Assembly: GCA_028277945.1 (NCBI GenBank)
Contig: JANQFH010000008.1
Location: 383,442-447,441 of the forward strand
Length of the DNA stretch: 64,000 bases
Source: Oligoflexia bacterium
GTDB lineage: Bacteria > Bdellovibrionota_G > JANQFH01
Reading direction: 5' to 3'
Shown: positions 9,524-19,042 of the stretch, in pieces
How the letters are laid out: each line of letters begins with the position of its first letter
Numbering within the stretch: the first letter of the stretch is position 1
Made by a program: the position numbers and the translations under genes
Notes under the pieces: model-generated
Told to the model about the DNA's origin: nothing
The model's database searches: none
What the model saw: the letters and a program-made list of their open reading frames with translations, nothing else

Positions 9524-9551
9524 GTTTCTGTATACCTTTGTATACAGAAAC
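9524..9551. promoter_or_regulatory. perfect palindrome upstream of the fkbM-like gene
   Basis: GTTTCTGTATAC, a 4-nt loop CTTT, then GTATACAGAAAC: 12-bp perfect arms. The core CTGTATAC-N4-GTATACAG recurs at 22726-22745 upstream of another accessory gene. It could be an operator or a small mobile-repeat end. It is not a terminator, as no T-tract follows. Confidence 0.55.
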
Positions 9552-9626
9552 TGTGTTCCTACCAGCTAATTCCTCGTACACAATGATAGGTTTTTTACCA
9601 GCCACTTCGTTACGAGGAGAATACCT

Positions 9627-10472
9627 GTGTATACTAATAATTTGGTTTTTATAGAAATAGATAAGCATCTACGTAAGATAAAAAAAAAATTCAAAAAGAA
9701 CCTAGTTGAACTGATTCAGGCAAGCTATGTAAAGTACAACAAAGTGCTTGGTAAAGATTTAATAAAAAAGAAACAAATACCGCTGGGCCTTGCCTTAGAG
9801 CTGGATATTTCTAGAAAGTTACAGTTTCTTCAATGGAAGAAAAAAATATACGAGCCACACATTTTCTGCCTTGCCCAAAAAGTCTTGAAAAAAGGCGATA
9901 CAGTTATTGATGCTGGGGCGCATATCGGCTATTGGGCATTAATTTTTTCAAGGTTGGTAGGGGCATCGGGGAAAGTATTTGCTTTTGAGCCTGAATTACA
10001 AAACTGGCAGGGGTTGTTGAAATCAATCGAGCTAAATGCGGCCAAAAATATTCACGCTGAACAATGTGGGTTGTCAAATGTAACAGAAGAGAGATGCTTG
10101 TTAAAATGTGAACATAATGATGGCGGACATTCTATCGTGTTTGATAGTGATCTTCAGGGGACTGAAAAAATAAGCACTAAAAGGTTAGACGACTTTCTGG
10201 CTAAAGAAGCTGATCTCCCCATAAAATTAGTAAAAATGGACGTTGAAGGCCATGAGCAGTACTGTCTTGAAGGAATGACAAAGATGCTGAGTGGCGTCAA
10301 TAAACCCCAGCATTTGATCATCGAGGTATCCAGGCGGGAACCCGAGAGGCGTCAAATGATTTATGAGATCGTCAGTAGCTATGGTTATGTCAGTTTGGAC
10401 ATTCATAAACTCCACCAGCGAAAACCAGTTGGACCGCTTGATGGGGGTGAAGATATGTATTTCTGTGCTTAG
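9627..10472 (+). CDS. FkbM-family SAM methyltransferase
   Basis: 281 aa. SAM-binding motif I is VIDAGAHIGYWAL (about 94-106), followed by FAFEPE (motif II) and LVKMDVEGHE (about 202-211), the diagnostic FkbM signature. The family O-methylates sugars, polyketides or peptides; here a surface glycan is likely but unproven. The start is GTG at 9627 with GAGGAG at 9614-9619. The N-terminal 70 residues are unusually lysine-rich. The gene is visibly more AT-rich than its neighbours and sits directly behind the tRNA-linked palindrome cluster, which suggests horizontal acquisition. No glycosyltransferase is adjacent. Confidence 0.88.
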   Translation: MYTNNLVFIEIDKHLRKIKKKFKKNLVELIQASYVKYNKVLGKDLIKKKQIPLGLALELDISRKLQFLQWKKKIYEPHIFCLAQKVLKKGDTVIDAGAHIGYWALIFSRLVGASGKVFAFEPELQNWQGLLKSIELNAAKNIHAEQCGLSNVTEERCLLKCEHNDGGHSIVFDSDLQGTEKISTKRLDDFLAKEADLPIKLVKMDVEGHEQYCLEGMTKMLSGVNKPQHLIIEVSRREPERRQMIYEIVSSYGYVSLDIHKLHQRKPVGPLDGGEDMYFCA

Positions 10473-10720
10473 CCTCGGAGAACGCCATGAGTGTAAACTG
10501 ATTTACTTGAGAGTAATGTTCCATTCATCTATTTCCGGGGAACCAGGTAGCCTGAGTGTAAATTAAAACCCCCTACAGTATACTTCGTTAGCCTAGCTTG
10601 ATTCGACGCCAATGTCTTTAATGCCGTAAATTAAGGCGAAGCCGACCCTAGGAAGACCAAGCAGGCGACAGCCTGCGCCGGAAATTCCTTAATTACACAA
10701 AGTTAAGCGAAAATAGCCCC
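10473..10720. other. intergenic region with short repeats
   Basis: No credible gene. It holds two direct copies of TGAGTGTAAA (10488 and 10553), a small hairpin GCAGGC-GACA-GCCTGC, and a TTAATTAC-A-CAAAGTT sequence at 10689-10704 that resembles the 18-bp repeat found at 13978 and 22654. Confidence 0.5.
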
Positions 10721-10749
10721 TTGACAGCGTATGCTGCATCACATATTAA
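10721..10749 (+). promoter_or_regulatory. sigma-70 promoter of the 1043-aa secreted protein
   Basis: TTGACA at 10721-10726, exactly 17 bases, then TATTAA at 10744-10749. Transcription should begin near 10756. That excludes the ORF-track ATG at 10731 and supports the start at 10776. Confidence 0.75.
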
Positions 10750-10775
10750 CGCGACAAAAAAATAGGACATTGAGC

Positions 10776-13700
10776 ATGCTCAAGGTAGTTCATTGTAGAA
10801 ATACAGCACTGAGTAGTTTAACTCTTGCTTGCCACCTGTTTCTCTCTATTTGTGTGGGTGGAGAGGCGCTCTTTGCGCAGGATCTTTCTGCTCCTTTGCC
10901 AGTAGAGATTAGTGAGCCATGGGGTATCTGGAGCGATGGTAACCCTTGGAATGTGCGTGGTTCATCGGTGGGTGCTGAATGCTTTGATGGCTTTTCGCTA
11001 CCTGATAATGACTGGATCGCTGAGAAAATTGCCAGCCAGCGTTTAGTTGCCCATGCTACAGACCGCCAAGTTATTGATTTGGCGCTTGATGAGTGGATTC
11101 AGCCCCATAGCCAAAGTCACAGCCATTGTTCGTACTTGAAACAATTCCATCAGGGAAAAGATTGGACATTTGATGTTACTCATGTCGATGTAACAACCCC
11201 TCAGTATATTCTGGTTACGTTTCCTAATCTCAGCCGAGCAGACACCCCTCCGCTTCAGTTTATACTTATGCGTCCCCCCAATTGGTCATTGTCCATGAGT
11301 GAACTTAGGGAGCGTAAGCTCCAAGCTGTAGCAAGTTTTCAAAGTGCGGACATCCCATACGGTCAGCAACTGTATGATAACTATGTAGCCAAGGCAATCA
11401 GGCTTGATGCGCGCAAGCAACAAGTCGAGGTTCATGGAACCGAACCGTGGAATTTCATGACATGGATTGTTGCAGGCAACAGCGCAGTTGAATGGACTCA
11501 CATTCCAAAACGCATGCAGTGGGATCAAGAGGCCTTGAATGCTTTTTATGGTTACGCGTTTGCGCCTTTTCAATTGTCTAAATGGCAGGCTCTGCCCTAC
11601 AAAATGCAAGCATTCATGGTGGAACATGGTCCAGAAACAGGCTCAGTTACTGTCACCGACAACGAATCATTGGTTCAAACGCTAAACCTAATGCTTGCAC
11701 TTGCTGAAACGCAAGAGATCGACCAGCCGTTGGTATGGAAACTTCCCGATGAATCTGAGGTCATCGTGACGCTTTTGCAGGCAGGCGAGGAGTTGGTAGC
11801 CATTTACGATGAACTTGAAGAGAGAAAGCGCCGAGAGCAAAGCACTGTTGCAGGTCTTCAGGATGCTGCCCACGATCTCGTGTTTACGGAAAAAGGACGT
11901 GGTGGTCTAGCTAGGTCCGCAGTTTTTGGTGGCATGCTCGTTTTGACGTCTAAAGCCGGTATGTTTACCGGCGTGGCTACATCAGTCGGCTCCATTCCAA
12001 TTATTGGTACGGCCGTGGTCAGCGCTGCTGGAATATGGACAATCGGCCTGCTCGTAGTGGGTGCGACATACTATTTCGTCGTCGTTGAACCAAGCGATTC
12101 TCCCTATGACATGGCCTATGGCACGTTTACATTTGGGGCTCATACAGCCACTTCTATAGGAACTGGCTTTGGGATGAGCCGACTACTTCTTAGGCCGCCC
12201 GTCATAATTCCAGGCCGTAATGGCAGTTTTCCAGCAAATGTAGAGCCAATGCCGCGGTTGCCCACCTCATCAAATCTGTGGCCACCCCGTCAGACGAGTT
12301 TACCTGTTTTGTCCGATGATTTTGCAAATGCTACGTGGATTCCAAGAGCAGATGGTGTTCCTGCTAGCGGTCTTACCTCGCGTGGTCCTAGCTCAGTGGC
12401 ATCACGGGGCGCCTTAGCCAGCGAGGAAGGAGGGGCACTAGCCCTCCAAGTAAGACCACCTAGAGCACCGCAGTCAACGCAGGCAAAACCTGCGACACAA
12501 GCTAAGGGTCAAAAACCTCCAGGAGATTCAAAGGTCAAACAAGTATCTGGGTCAGAAGAAAGTGCTGAGGAACTGTCGATGGTTGCCTCACTCTATGGCC
12601 CTGCGCTTAAACATCCAGATGTGTCTGTTGCGGAAGCAGTCGAGTCAGAAGACTTCGCTCTTCCCGAATACGAGAGGCGTCACAGAAGGCAAAAAGAACT
12701 TGAGGAGAGACTCAGGAATTTATCTCAGGAAGAGAAGGAACGCCTTTTTTGGCAGCATTTCGCTCGTAGAGGGGTTGATCGGAATCACTTTTTTTTGAAT
12801 GCCGTCTGGTACCTTCTGGCCATATTTTCAACGAAGTCCAATGATCCCTTTGCCGTTAGCAATCAAGGTGACGGTGGTTCCGCATCTGGACCTTCTGCTC
12901 CGTCCGGAGAGGTAAAGGATGAGCCAATATCAACTTCCGACTCTAAGAACCGACGCCGTCGCGATTACGACTTCCTTTACCCTGCGTATCCCGGATGGCA
13001 GCCGTTGACAGATTTTGCTCAAGCGCAAGTTGCCGGTGGTTATTCAGCATCCCTTGATAACATTGATGCCAGTCGCTGGGTCGTTCCTAGTGATGAAATA
13101 GACCGTTTACACTCTATACTTGTCGAATCAAAAAATCCTGATCCACAAGATTTGTGGGTTTCAACTGTAGAAGCGGCCAAACATAATCTTCAGTTCTTGG
13201 AGCTCTTTGTCCACTATGGAATTACCGCCCGTATTTTACGAAGCAAGCCTCATGCTCGCACTACAAATTTCCTCCTCGTTTACGAAGATGCTGCGACAGG
13301 TGCAAAGTACGTGAGACCTGTTGAAGCAAAAACCATGGAGCCATTCCCCAAGAGGAGAGGAAACAGAAGGAACAAAGGAAGCAAGTGGTTAAGCAGGGTT
13401 AAAGAGAAGCTGTTACAAGCCGCCAGACAGATTCACACGACCTCTATAGACCTTGACGAAGGTCGAATCTCTATAGGGCAGGAGGGCGTAACTCGACAAG
13501 ATGGAGCCGTTGTCATACTGTTTTCCATTCCCGTTGGCAGGCAATATGACCCTGAAGATATGCGTCGTAAACTCAAGGCCGAGCTTGCAAAAGAGGTAGA
13601 AAGGTATTCGAGTGGAGAGTGGTCATTGATGGACAGTGTAGCGGATATTGTCGTATTTGTTCAAGAGGTAGAGATGTCGCCATACAGAAAAGAAATACAG

Positions 13701-13907
13701 CACATAGAAGCATTTTACCCTTTGTTGGTGCTTCGACGTTCGGATACCTATGGTGAACCTGAACCCTGGTATGACAACTTTGAACCCTGGCACGAAGGCA
13801 GTCCATTTGTCGACTACCTACTTGGAAACCGAGAGGACTACTTACCGTGGATGGAAGGGCTGGATAATTTTGTTTATGATCCTGAGGCCCCGAAGGATGA
13901 AGAATAA
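10776..13907 (+). CDS. large Sec-exported protein with a nuclease-like C-terminal region
   Basis: 1043 aa; I do not recognise the family. ATG 10776 follows AGGA at good spacing and lies downstream of the promoter. A signal peptide (MLKVVHCRNTALSSLTLACHLFLSICVGG...) is followed by a globular domain (about 40-340), a coiled segment, and a glycine-rich hydrophobic block (about 380-440, likely two membrane helices). Next come a Pro/Ser/Gln linker (about 460-600), a charged helical segment, a tetra-arginine stretch (726-729) and a C-terminal domain. In that domain a helix (STVEAAKHNLQFLELF), a beta hairpin with E850-A-K852 (YVRPVEAKTM) and a helix (KLLQAARQI) resemble a PD-(D/E)XK core. This is inference: it could be a toxin-like effector or a structural envelope protein. 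No immunity gene is obvious. Confidence 0.7.
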   Translation: MLKVVHCRNTALSSLTLACHLFLSICVGGEALFAQDLSAPLPVEISEPWGIWSDGNPWNVRGSSVGAECFDGFSLPDNDWIAEKIASQRLVAHATDRQVIDLALDEWIQPHSQSHSHCSYLKQFHQGKDWTFDVTHVDVTTPQYILVTFPNLSRADTPPLQFILMRPPNWSLSMSELRERKLQAVASFQSADIPYGQQLYDNYVAKAIRLDARKQQVEVHGTEPWNFMTWIVAGNSAVEWTHIPKRMQWDQEALNAFYGYAFAPFQLSKWQALPYKMQAFMVEHGPETGSVTVTDNESLVQTLNLMLALAETQEIDQPLVWKLPDESEVIVTLLQAGEELVAIYDELEERKRREQSTVAGLQDAAHDLVFTEKGRGGLARSAVFGGMLVLTSKAGMFTGVATSVGSIPIIGTAVVSAAGIWTIGLLVVGATYYFVVVEPSDSPYDMAYGTFTFGAHTATSIGTGFGMSRLLLRPPVIIPGRNGSFPANVEPMPRLPTSSNLWPPRQTSLPVLSDDFANATWIPRADGVPASGLTSRGPSSVASRGALASEEGGALALQVRPPRAPQSTQAKPATQAKGQKPPGDSKVKQVSGSEESAEELSMVASLYGPALKHPDVSVAEAVESEDFALPEYERRHRRQKELEERLRNLSQEEKERLFWQHFARRGVDRNHFFLNAVWYLLAIFSTKSNDPFAVSNQGDGGSASGPSAPSGEVKDEPISTSDSKNRRRRDYDFLYPAYPGWQPLTDFAQAQVAGGYSASLDNIDASRWVVPSDEIDRLHSILVESKNPDPQDLWVSTVEAAKHNLQFLELFVHYGITARILRSKPHARTTNFLLVYEDAATGAKYVRPVEAKTMEPFPKRRGNRRNKGSKWLSRVKEKLLQAARQIHTTSIDLDEGRISIGQEGVTRQDGAVVILFSIPVGRQYDPEDMRRKLKAELAKEVERYSSGEWSLMDSVADIVVFVQEVEMSPYRKEIQHIEAFYPLLVLRRSDTYGEPEPWYDNFEPWHEGSPFVDYLLGNREDYLPWMEGLDNFVYDPEAPKDEE

Positions 13908-13977
13908 GACCCCAGCAGAGGTCGTCATTTCGATTGAGGTCACGACTACCTCTGAACACGTTTCAATCAATAACTTC

Positions 13978-13995
13978 TTTAATTACAAATAGTTG
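13978..13995. repeat. 18-bp repeat, copy A
   Basis: TTTAATTACAAATAGTTG, identical to 22654-22671. Here it lies between the large secreted protein and the LamG gene, about 40 bases upstream of the latter's promoter. A degenerate third copy lies at 10689-10704. Confidence 0.5.
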
Positions 13996-14031
13996 TATCG
14001 GTTAGAGATAGAAACGGCGTATTAAAAAAGA

Positions 14032-14040
14032 TGGTATAAT
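14032..14040 (+). promoter_or_regulatory. extended -10 promoter of the LamG gene
   Basis: TGGTATAAT, a perfect extended -10 element; the -35 region has no good match. Transcription would start near 14047, about 50 bases before ATG 14097. Confidence 0.6.
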
Positions 14041-14096
14041 AGTAAAGACTGCATCTGCCCCGCATCTCCGCCTCCAGATTGCCCTTTAAGAACGAT

Positions 14097-16970
14097 ATGA
14101 GTCTATTGCAGCTCAATAACGAGCCGTTATGGAGGCCTAGAGTGACACGCAAAGGCATTAGGAATGCCATTCTATGGCTGTTACCGTTCTTTCCCCTTTT
14201 CTTCTGTCCGCTTGGTTTCTCAAATCCCTTTGTTTTTAACCAAGACGGTGACCCCAACGGCACCACGTCGTTCAATGAGCGCGGTCGTTTTCTCTTTGAA
14301 AACGGCTCCGGCAACACCATTGAAAACCATGCCAACCACCACGTCTGTTCTAACCCAGCTTACTCAGCGGCTAATTGGCAGGAGATGGATGGTACACGCG
14401 GCGGTGACACCGGTACACCCAGTTGGGTAGTAGGCAGTAGTACAGAGATTCCCAGTCTTGACTTCACCCGTGCCAACAAACACTACGTTAAATTTGATGA
14501 CAACGACACCACAAACTGTACCAGTGGCAACGATCCCTGGGACCACGCCGACAATACTATGGATTTCGCCATGGAAGCTTGGGTCAAACCTGAGCTCAGC
14601 CTCACTTGCTCTGAGCTTGGTGATAAGTACATGATTATCTCCAAATGGGATGGCTCTTCACAGTGTTCGTATCAGGTTTGGTTGGAAGCCGTCGATAAGG
14701 ACGGTCCGAGCTGTAGTGACGGTGACATGGTTTACCGTCTACGGGCGCAGTTTGACGATTCAGGCGGCAGCTTTAGTTGCGCTAGCCCCTGTGAAGTTGA
14801 GTATGCAGACAGCACCGATATTTCTGCCGATGAATGGACGCATATTACAGCGTTATTCAGGCCGGATGCGACTTCTTCACTTGCACTGCTTCTTATCAAT
14901 GGAAAATATGGTCAGCCAGAGGCGGCAGCAGCAACCTGCGAAGACAGCAGTGCTATCGCAGACCCCTTTCTAATCAAGAACAGTACGCAGGACCTTTTTA
15001 TTGGCATTGATAAAGCAAGCGGCACGCATGCCTTTGAGGGCAAGATTGGTGGGGTCAGCATTGTTGAGGCCGATCAAAAGATCCAAGTTGAACGTACCAT
15101 TATAGCGAACCATTTCGACAGTGCCACTAATTCTCTCGTCTCTCCTGGCAATTGGTTCAAAAACTACCTCTATTTGGAGAACGGTGCGACCATTGATACC
15201 GTTAAAAAACGGTTTGGTGGCGGTTCTATTGAATTAGATGGCGTTAACGACTACGTCCAAAATATTACGCCAAAGGCCTTTTCGGAATTGGACACTTCAC
15301 TGTCCATGGAGGGTTTGACGGTAGAGGCGTGGATCCGACCGGTGGATGCCGATGGTGGTGGCTCTAGAGAGCAAACCATCCTCTCGCGTTGGTTGCTTCA
15401 AGACGATGTTGGCTGCACAAGAGATGACGCCAATAGCAGTTTTATCTTAAAACTCACCAACGCTGGCAAGCTCGAGTTTACGGTCCTGGATGATACCAAC
15501 ACCCCGGTCACGGAAACGGGATCCACAACACTGGCTGACAATACCTGGTATCATGTGGCCGCCTCAGTGGTTCATTTTGGCCAGTTCCTGACTCCGGACA
15601 AGCTTTATGTCTTTGTTGATGGGAAAAGCGATTCAGCGTCTCCAGCCAGTTTCAATAACGGTATTAACGTTAGCCAAGACAACTTCTACATCGGTAACAC
15701 CAAGAATTCCGGTACCAACAGCTGCAGCCCTCCCAATGATCACTTTGAGGGTAATATTGATGAGGTCATGGTTCAAACTTGGCGAAATGGCACTGTCGGC
15801 CAAAAGGAGTCCTTCAATCCCGGCGTCGTCATCAATGAGGTCAATTACAAGGCCAGCGAGGAGAAGATAGAGCTCTACGTGTTTGCCGACCTTGGCCATA
15901 CACTTAACCTTGATGACTATGAGATCGCTGCCTGCACAGGAGGTCTTGAGACCATCCTGCTGGATGACGCTTGTGGGGCACAGTGTTCATCGAAGATCGT
16001 TGATCCTGGGGATATTATTACCATTGTTTTAGATACGACATCGCCGCCTGCAGATACCAGTTGTAATGATGGCAGTGCCGGAACTTGCACCTGGTATTCG
16101 GGTAACTCTGCGTCGGCAGATGACCTTGATGCCGGTGATCTGGCCGACGTCGAAGGCCTGCGTTTGTTTAATCGCAATATCAGCACGGCCAATCAGCTCT
16201 TTACATCTTTGATCGACTACGTCGCCTGGGGAGGGCTTAAGAGTGGGTGTAATGATAACGCCACCAAACTCGGGCGCAGCACTTGGCAGGATGAAGATTT
16301 TATCGATGTTGACGTTATTACCGATAACACACGAACGATTGGTCTCAGAGTTGATGGCGACAACGCCCGAGGCATATTAGATTGGGTGGTTAAAGAGGAC
16401 AGCATCGGAGCCCTAAATAGCAGTGCAACTACAGCGGTCGAGCTACTGAGCTTTGAGGCAACCATACAACCGGCCGGCTCAACCCTGTTGGAATGGCAAA
16501 CGGGCGCTGAGTTCGATACCCTTGGTTTTAATCTCTTACGTGCTGCAAACGCAGGTGAGCCTAAGCAGCAGATTAATACGACGTTGATTCAAAGCCGTGG
16601 CAGCGCGGGAAGCGGTGCTTTCTACACCTTTGATGATTTTACAACTCATGGGACAGCTTATCTCTATTGGTTGGAAGAGGTGGTGCACAGTGGCAGCAAA
16701 CTCCTATATGGGCCCTATCAATCTAAGATCGTGTCGCAGAGCAAGGCTGAGCAAGTGCAACAAGGTACTGATCAAGGACCCGTAGCAGGCGGGCCTTCGG
16801 CCGAAGGCGATGATCTGGCAGGTGCAGGGTCCACTCCTAGCACTTCGCCGGGTTGTGGTCGCATAGTTGCCTCGGAATCACTAGCTGGCCTCAGCTTAAC
16901 TATGATCATGCTTCTAGCGCTTTTCTTGAGCACTAGAACCTTCCTCATTGGTAGGTGGTTTGGTTCGTAA
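14097..16970 (+). CDS. surface protein with two LamG domains and a lamin-tail domain
   Basis: 957 aa. ATG 14097 is preferred to TTG 14079. An unusually long basic N-region precedes the signal-peptide core (NAILWLLPFFPLFFCPLGFS). Two concanavalin A/LamG-like jelly rolls follow: about 130-330 (FAMEAWVKPE) and about 380-570 (GLTVEAWIRPVD, NTWYHVAASV). A lamin-tail-like domain (about 575-770) starts VVINEVNYKASEEKIELYV, and a beta-sandwich segment (about 775-860) has EWQTGAEFDTLGFNLLRA. The C-terminus is Pro/Gly/Ser-rich, then GCGRI, a hydrophobic helix and an Arg, which looks like a MYXO-CTERM-style sorting or anchoring tail. It is probably displayed on the outer surface with a binding role; no catalytic motif is visible. 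Confidence 0.8.
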   Translation: MSLLQLNNEPLWRPRVTRKGIRNAILWLLPFFPLFFCPLGFSNPFVFNQDGDPNGTTSFNERGRFLFENGSGNTIENHANHHVCSNPAYSAANWQEMDGTRGGDTGTPSWVVGSSTEIPSLDFTRANKHYVKFDDNDTTNCTSGNDPWDHADNTMDFAMEAWVKPELSLTCSELGDKYMIISKWDGSSQCSYQVWLEAVDKDGPSCSDGDMVYRLRAQFDDSGGSFSCASPCEVEYADSTDISADEWTHITALFRPDATSSLALLLINGKYGQPEAAAATCEDSSAIADPFLIKNSTQDLFIGIDKASGTHAFEGKIGGVSIVEADQKIQVERTIIANHFDSATNSLVSPGNWFKNYLYLENGATIDTVKKRFGGGSIELDGVNDYVQNITPKAFSELDTSLSMEGLTVEAWIRPVDADGGGSREQTILSRWLLQDDVGCTRDDANSSFILKLTNAGKLEFTVLDDTNTPVTETGSTTLADNTWYHVAASVVHFGQFLTPDKLYVFVDGKSDSASPASFNNGINVSQDNFYIGNTKNSGTNSCSPPNDHFEGNIDEVMVQTWRNGTVGQKESFNPGVVINEVNYKASEEKIELYVFADLGHTLNLDDYEIAACTGGLETILLDDACGAQCSSKIVDPGDIITIVLDTTSPPADTSCNDGSAGTCTWYSGNSASADDLDAGDLADVEGLRLFNRNISTANQLFTSLIDYVAWGGLKSGCNDNATKLGRSTWQDEDFIDVDVITDNTRTIGLRVDGDNARGILDWVVKEDSIGALNSSATTAVELLSFEATIQPAGSTLLEWQTGAEFDTLGFNLLRAANAGEPKQQINTTLIQSRGSAGSGAFYTFDDFTTHGTAYLYWLEEVVHSGSKLLYGPYQSKIVSQSKAEQVQQGTDQGPVAGGPSAEGDDLAGAGSTPSTSPGCGRIVASESLAGLSLTMIMLLALFLSTRTFLIGRWFGS

Positions 16971-17124
16971 CACCTTCACCTAATACCTAGTGATGAAAAT
17001 CTACTTATATATTTCAGCTTTTCTCTTGCAAACTGGTTTTGGGTGGGTTAAATTCTACCCAGCTTGTGTTTGTATTGCATTAAGTAAGTAAGTACAAGTT
17101 ACTAAAAACAGGGGGAAAGGGGTA

Positions 17125-18879
17125 ATGGGCCGAGCCATCAGGCACAGTCCGCAACTTGCAATTCTGCTCTCTCTGTTCTGTCTCTCCAGTCAAGTTCAAT
17201 CCGATTCGACTTATCCAACGATTTATGAGCTGTCCAACCTCTATGGCATCCACAGCGCCTTTTCTAAAAGTCGTTTCGGCGCCTATATAGCCGCTCTTAA
17301 GGTTGATAACGGCGATATTCGTTTAGCTGTGAGTGCCCCGGGCGAGGATCAAGGCACAGGGGCTGTCTACGTTTATACGCTCGGACAAGAGTCAAAAAAA
17401 TTTGAGTTTGTTGTTAGGGGTCTCACAACATTGAGTCTTTTTGGTGAGCCGCTTCGTGCCATTGGAGATGTGAATCAGGATGGCTATGAAGACTTTTTGG
17501 TAGGTACTCAGAATGGAGTATCCCCTCCCGGCCTCACCCTCTTTGTTTTCTCTGGTGCCGACGGTAGCCTCATTTATAAAATTCCTGGTGTGTGGAACGG
17601 CAACAGAGCCGGTGACGTTAATAACGATGGCGTTGAAGATATTGTCGCTAGCGATCATGGTGTTGCCTTGCCTTCTGTGCAGGTGTTTTCAGGCGCAGAC
17701 GGCATGCCGCTCCACCCAGCCGTTTCTAGCATTAGCGGTAGCTCGGGTTTTGGTGTCTCTCTAGGTGGTGTGGGTGATGTGAACAACGATGGCTTTAATG
17801 AGATCATCGTTGGTGACGACAGAGTAGATGGTGCAAAGGGTGCCGCTTATGTACTATCTGGTGCAGATATGAGCGTGCTTAAAACCTTTAAGGGTGCCGA
17901 TCCAGATGGCCACTTTGGTATCAATGTTGCCGTAATTGACCGCAAGGTCATCATAGCCAGTTTTGATCCTGCAGACAACACTGCAGCGGGTACAGTTGAC
18001 TTTTTTGATATACAGGGAAAGAGCTCTGCACCTCTGTTTACACTCACGGGCTCAGGGAGCGGGCACCTTGGCAGAACGATTACCGATATTGGTACCATCG
18101 GTGGCAAGCATTTAGTCCTGCTTGGCGAACCAGGGGCTTGGCATACAGTCATTGATGGTGTGACTTCAGGAGGTCTTGGGGGTGGAGGTATCCATACCTA
18201 TGGTCTTGATGATATCTTGCAGGGACCACCTGGACGACTACATTTTGTTTCAACGGCTAACGGCGCAATCCTGCACACCCATGTAGACACAACAAAGGGG
18301 GGACATTATGCCCAAGCGGCTGTGCCGCTTAAAGACTTAGATTCCGATGGCAGTATGGAATTTGCTGTAGGTGCTCCGTTAGCAGGAGAGGAAGTGTTTG
18401 ATGGTGAGGTCACTATCGAATCGTTGTTGAATGCGTCGTTGGTTGCTGCCCTTGGCATGCGAGATTCCAGTGCCTATGGAGAGGATAGTCCTGGCTGTTT
18501 AGGAAAGACGACGGTCAGTTTTAAATCCGTAGCAAAGATCGGCAGTGACCTTCAGCTTGAGGTGGCCAACTCTAACATGACTTCCGGCTTTGTGCTTGCT
18601 GGTGTCGGCAAACTTGATGAGGGAATCACAATCTCTGGGGTCAAGGTGTTGATCGACCTGCAGCAGTTTTTTAGCACTTATCCACTCACGGTTAGCGGCG
18701 GACTTGGTCGTACGAGTGTGCCCGTTCCCGACAACCCCGAGTTGGTTGGCTCCGCCTTTTTTATTCAAGGGGTTGTCATGGGTGCATGCAACCCCACAGA
18801 TGGCAGGCAGCTGTCGCTAGAGGTCTCCATGCCGCAGCTCAGCGCCTCCACAGGGTTTGTCGTTCCCATTTTGCCGTAG
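17125..18879 (+). CDS. secreted FG-GAP/integrin-alpha beta-propeller protein
   Basis: 584 aa with a signal peptide (MGRAIRHSPQLAILLSLFCLSSQVQS). At least four FG-GAP repeats carry calcium loops: GDVNQDGYEDFLVG, GDVNNDGVEDIVAS, GDVNNDGFNEIIVG and KDLDSDGSMEFAVG, consistent with a seven-bladed propeller over residues 40-430. The last 130 residues are beta-rich with two cysteines and end hydrophobic (SASTGFVVPILP). Such proteins are typically extracellular adhesins or calcium-stabilised binding scaffolds. A purine-rich Shine-Dalgarno sequence (GGGGGAAAGGGG) precedes ATG 17125. It follows the LamG gene after 154 bp on the same strand and is functionally similar, so the pair may be a surface-protein unit. 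Confidence 0.85.
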   Translation: MGRAIRHSPQLAILLSLFCLSSQVQSDSTYPTIYELSNLYGIHSAFSKSRFGAYIAALKVDNGDIRLAVSAPGEDQGTGAVYVYTLGQESKKFEFVVRGLTTLSLFGEPLRAIGDVNQDGYEDFLVGTQNGVSPPGLTLFVFSGADGSLIYKIPGVWNGNRAGDVNNDGVEDIVASDHGVALPSVQVFSGADGMPLHPAVSSISGSSGFGVSLGGVGDVNNDGFNEIIVGDDRVDGAKGAAYVLSGADMSVLKTFKGADPDGHFGINVAVIDRKVIIASFDPADNTAAGTVDFFDIQGKSSAPLFTLTGSGSGHLGRTITDIGTIGGKHLVLLGEPGAWHTVIDGVTSGGLGGGGIHTYGLDDILQGPPGRLHFVSTANGAILHTHVDTTKGGHYAQAAVPLKDLDSDGSMEFAVGAPLAGEEVFDGEVTIESLLNASLVAALGMRDSSAYGEDSPGCLGKTTVSFKSVAKIGSDLQLEVANSNMTSGFVLAGVGKLDEGITISGVKVLIDLQQFFSTYPLTVSGGLGRTSVPVPDNPELVGSAFFIQGVVMGACNPTDGRQLSLEVSMPQLSASTGFVVPILP

Positions 18880-19042
18880 GAGCTCGGCAGGATACATTTG
18901 AAACCAAGGTACATCAGGAAGAATAAAATCAAGCCCGGAATTTTGTGCTGGTGCTGATTGATGACGACCTACAACCATATAGGGTGGGGTGCTCTTGCGT
19001 TTCATTTCGTGCAATCCCAAAACTCATGTCCAGTCTGTCACC

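Noticed and set aside
9524-9551. LexA (SOS) box
   Set aside because: The spacing is CTGT-N12-ACAG, not the N8 of the enterobacterial box, and the genes behind it are not DNA-repair genes.
9285-9569. 94-aa ORF after tRNA-Lys
   Set aside because: It runs entirely through palindromic repeats and copies of the tRNA 3' end; the reading frame is a by-product of the repeats.
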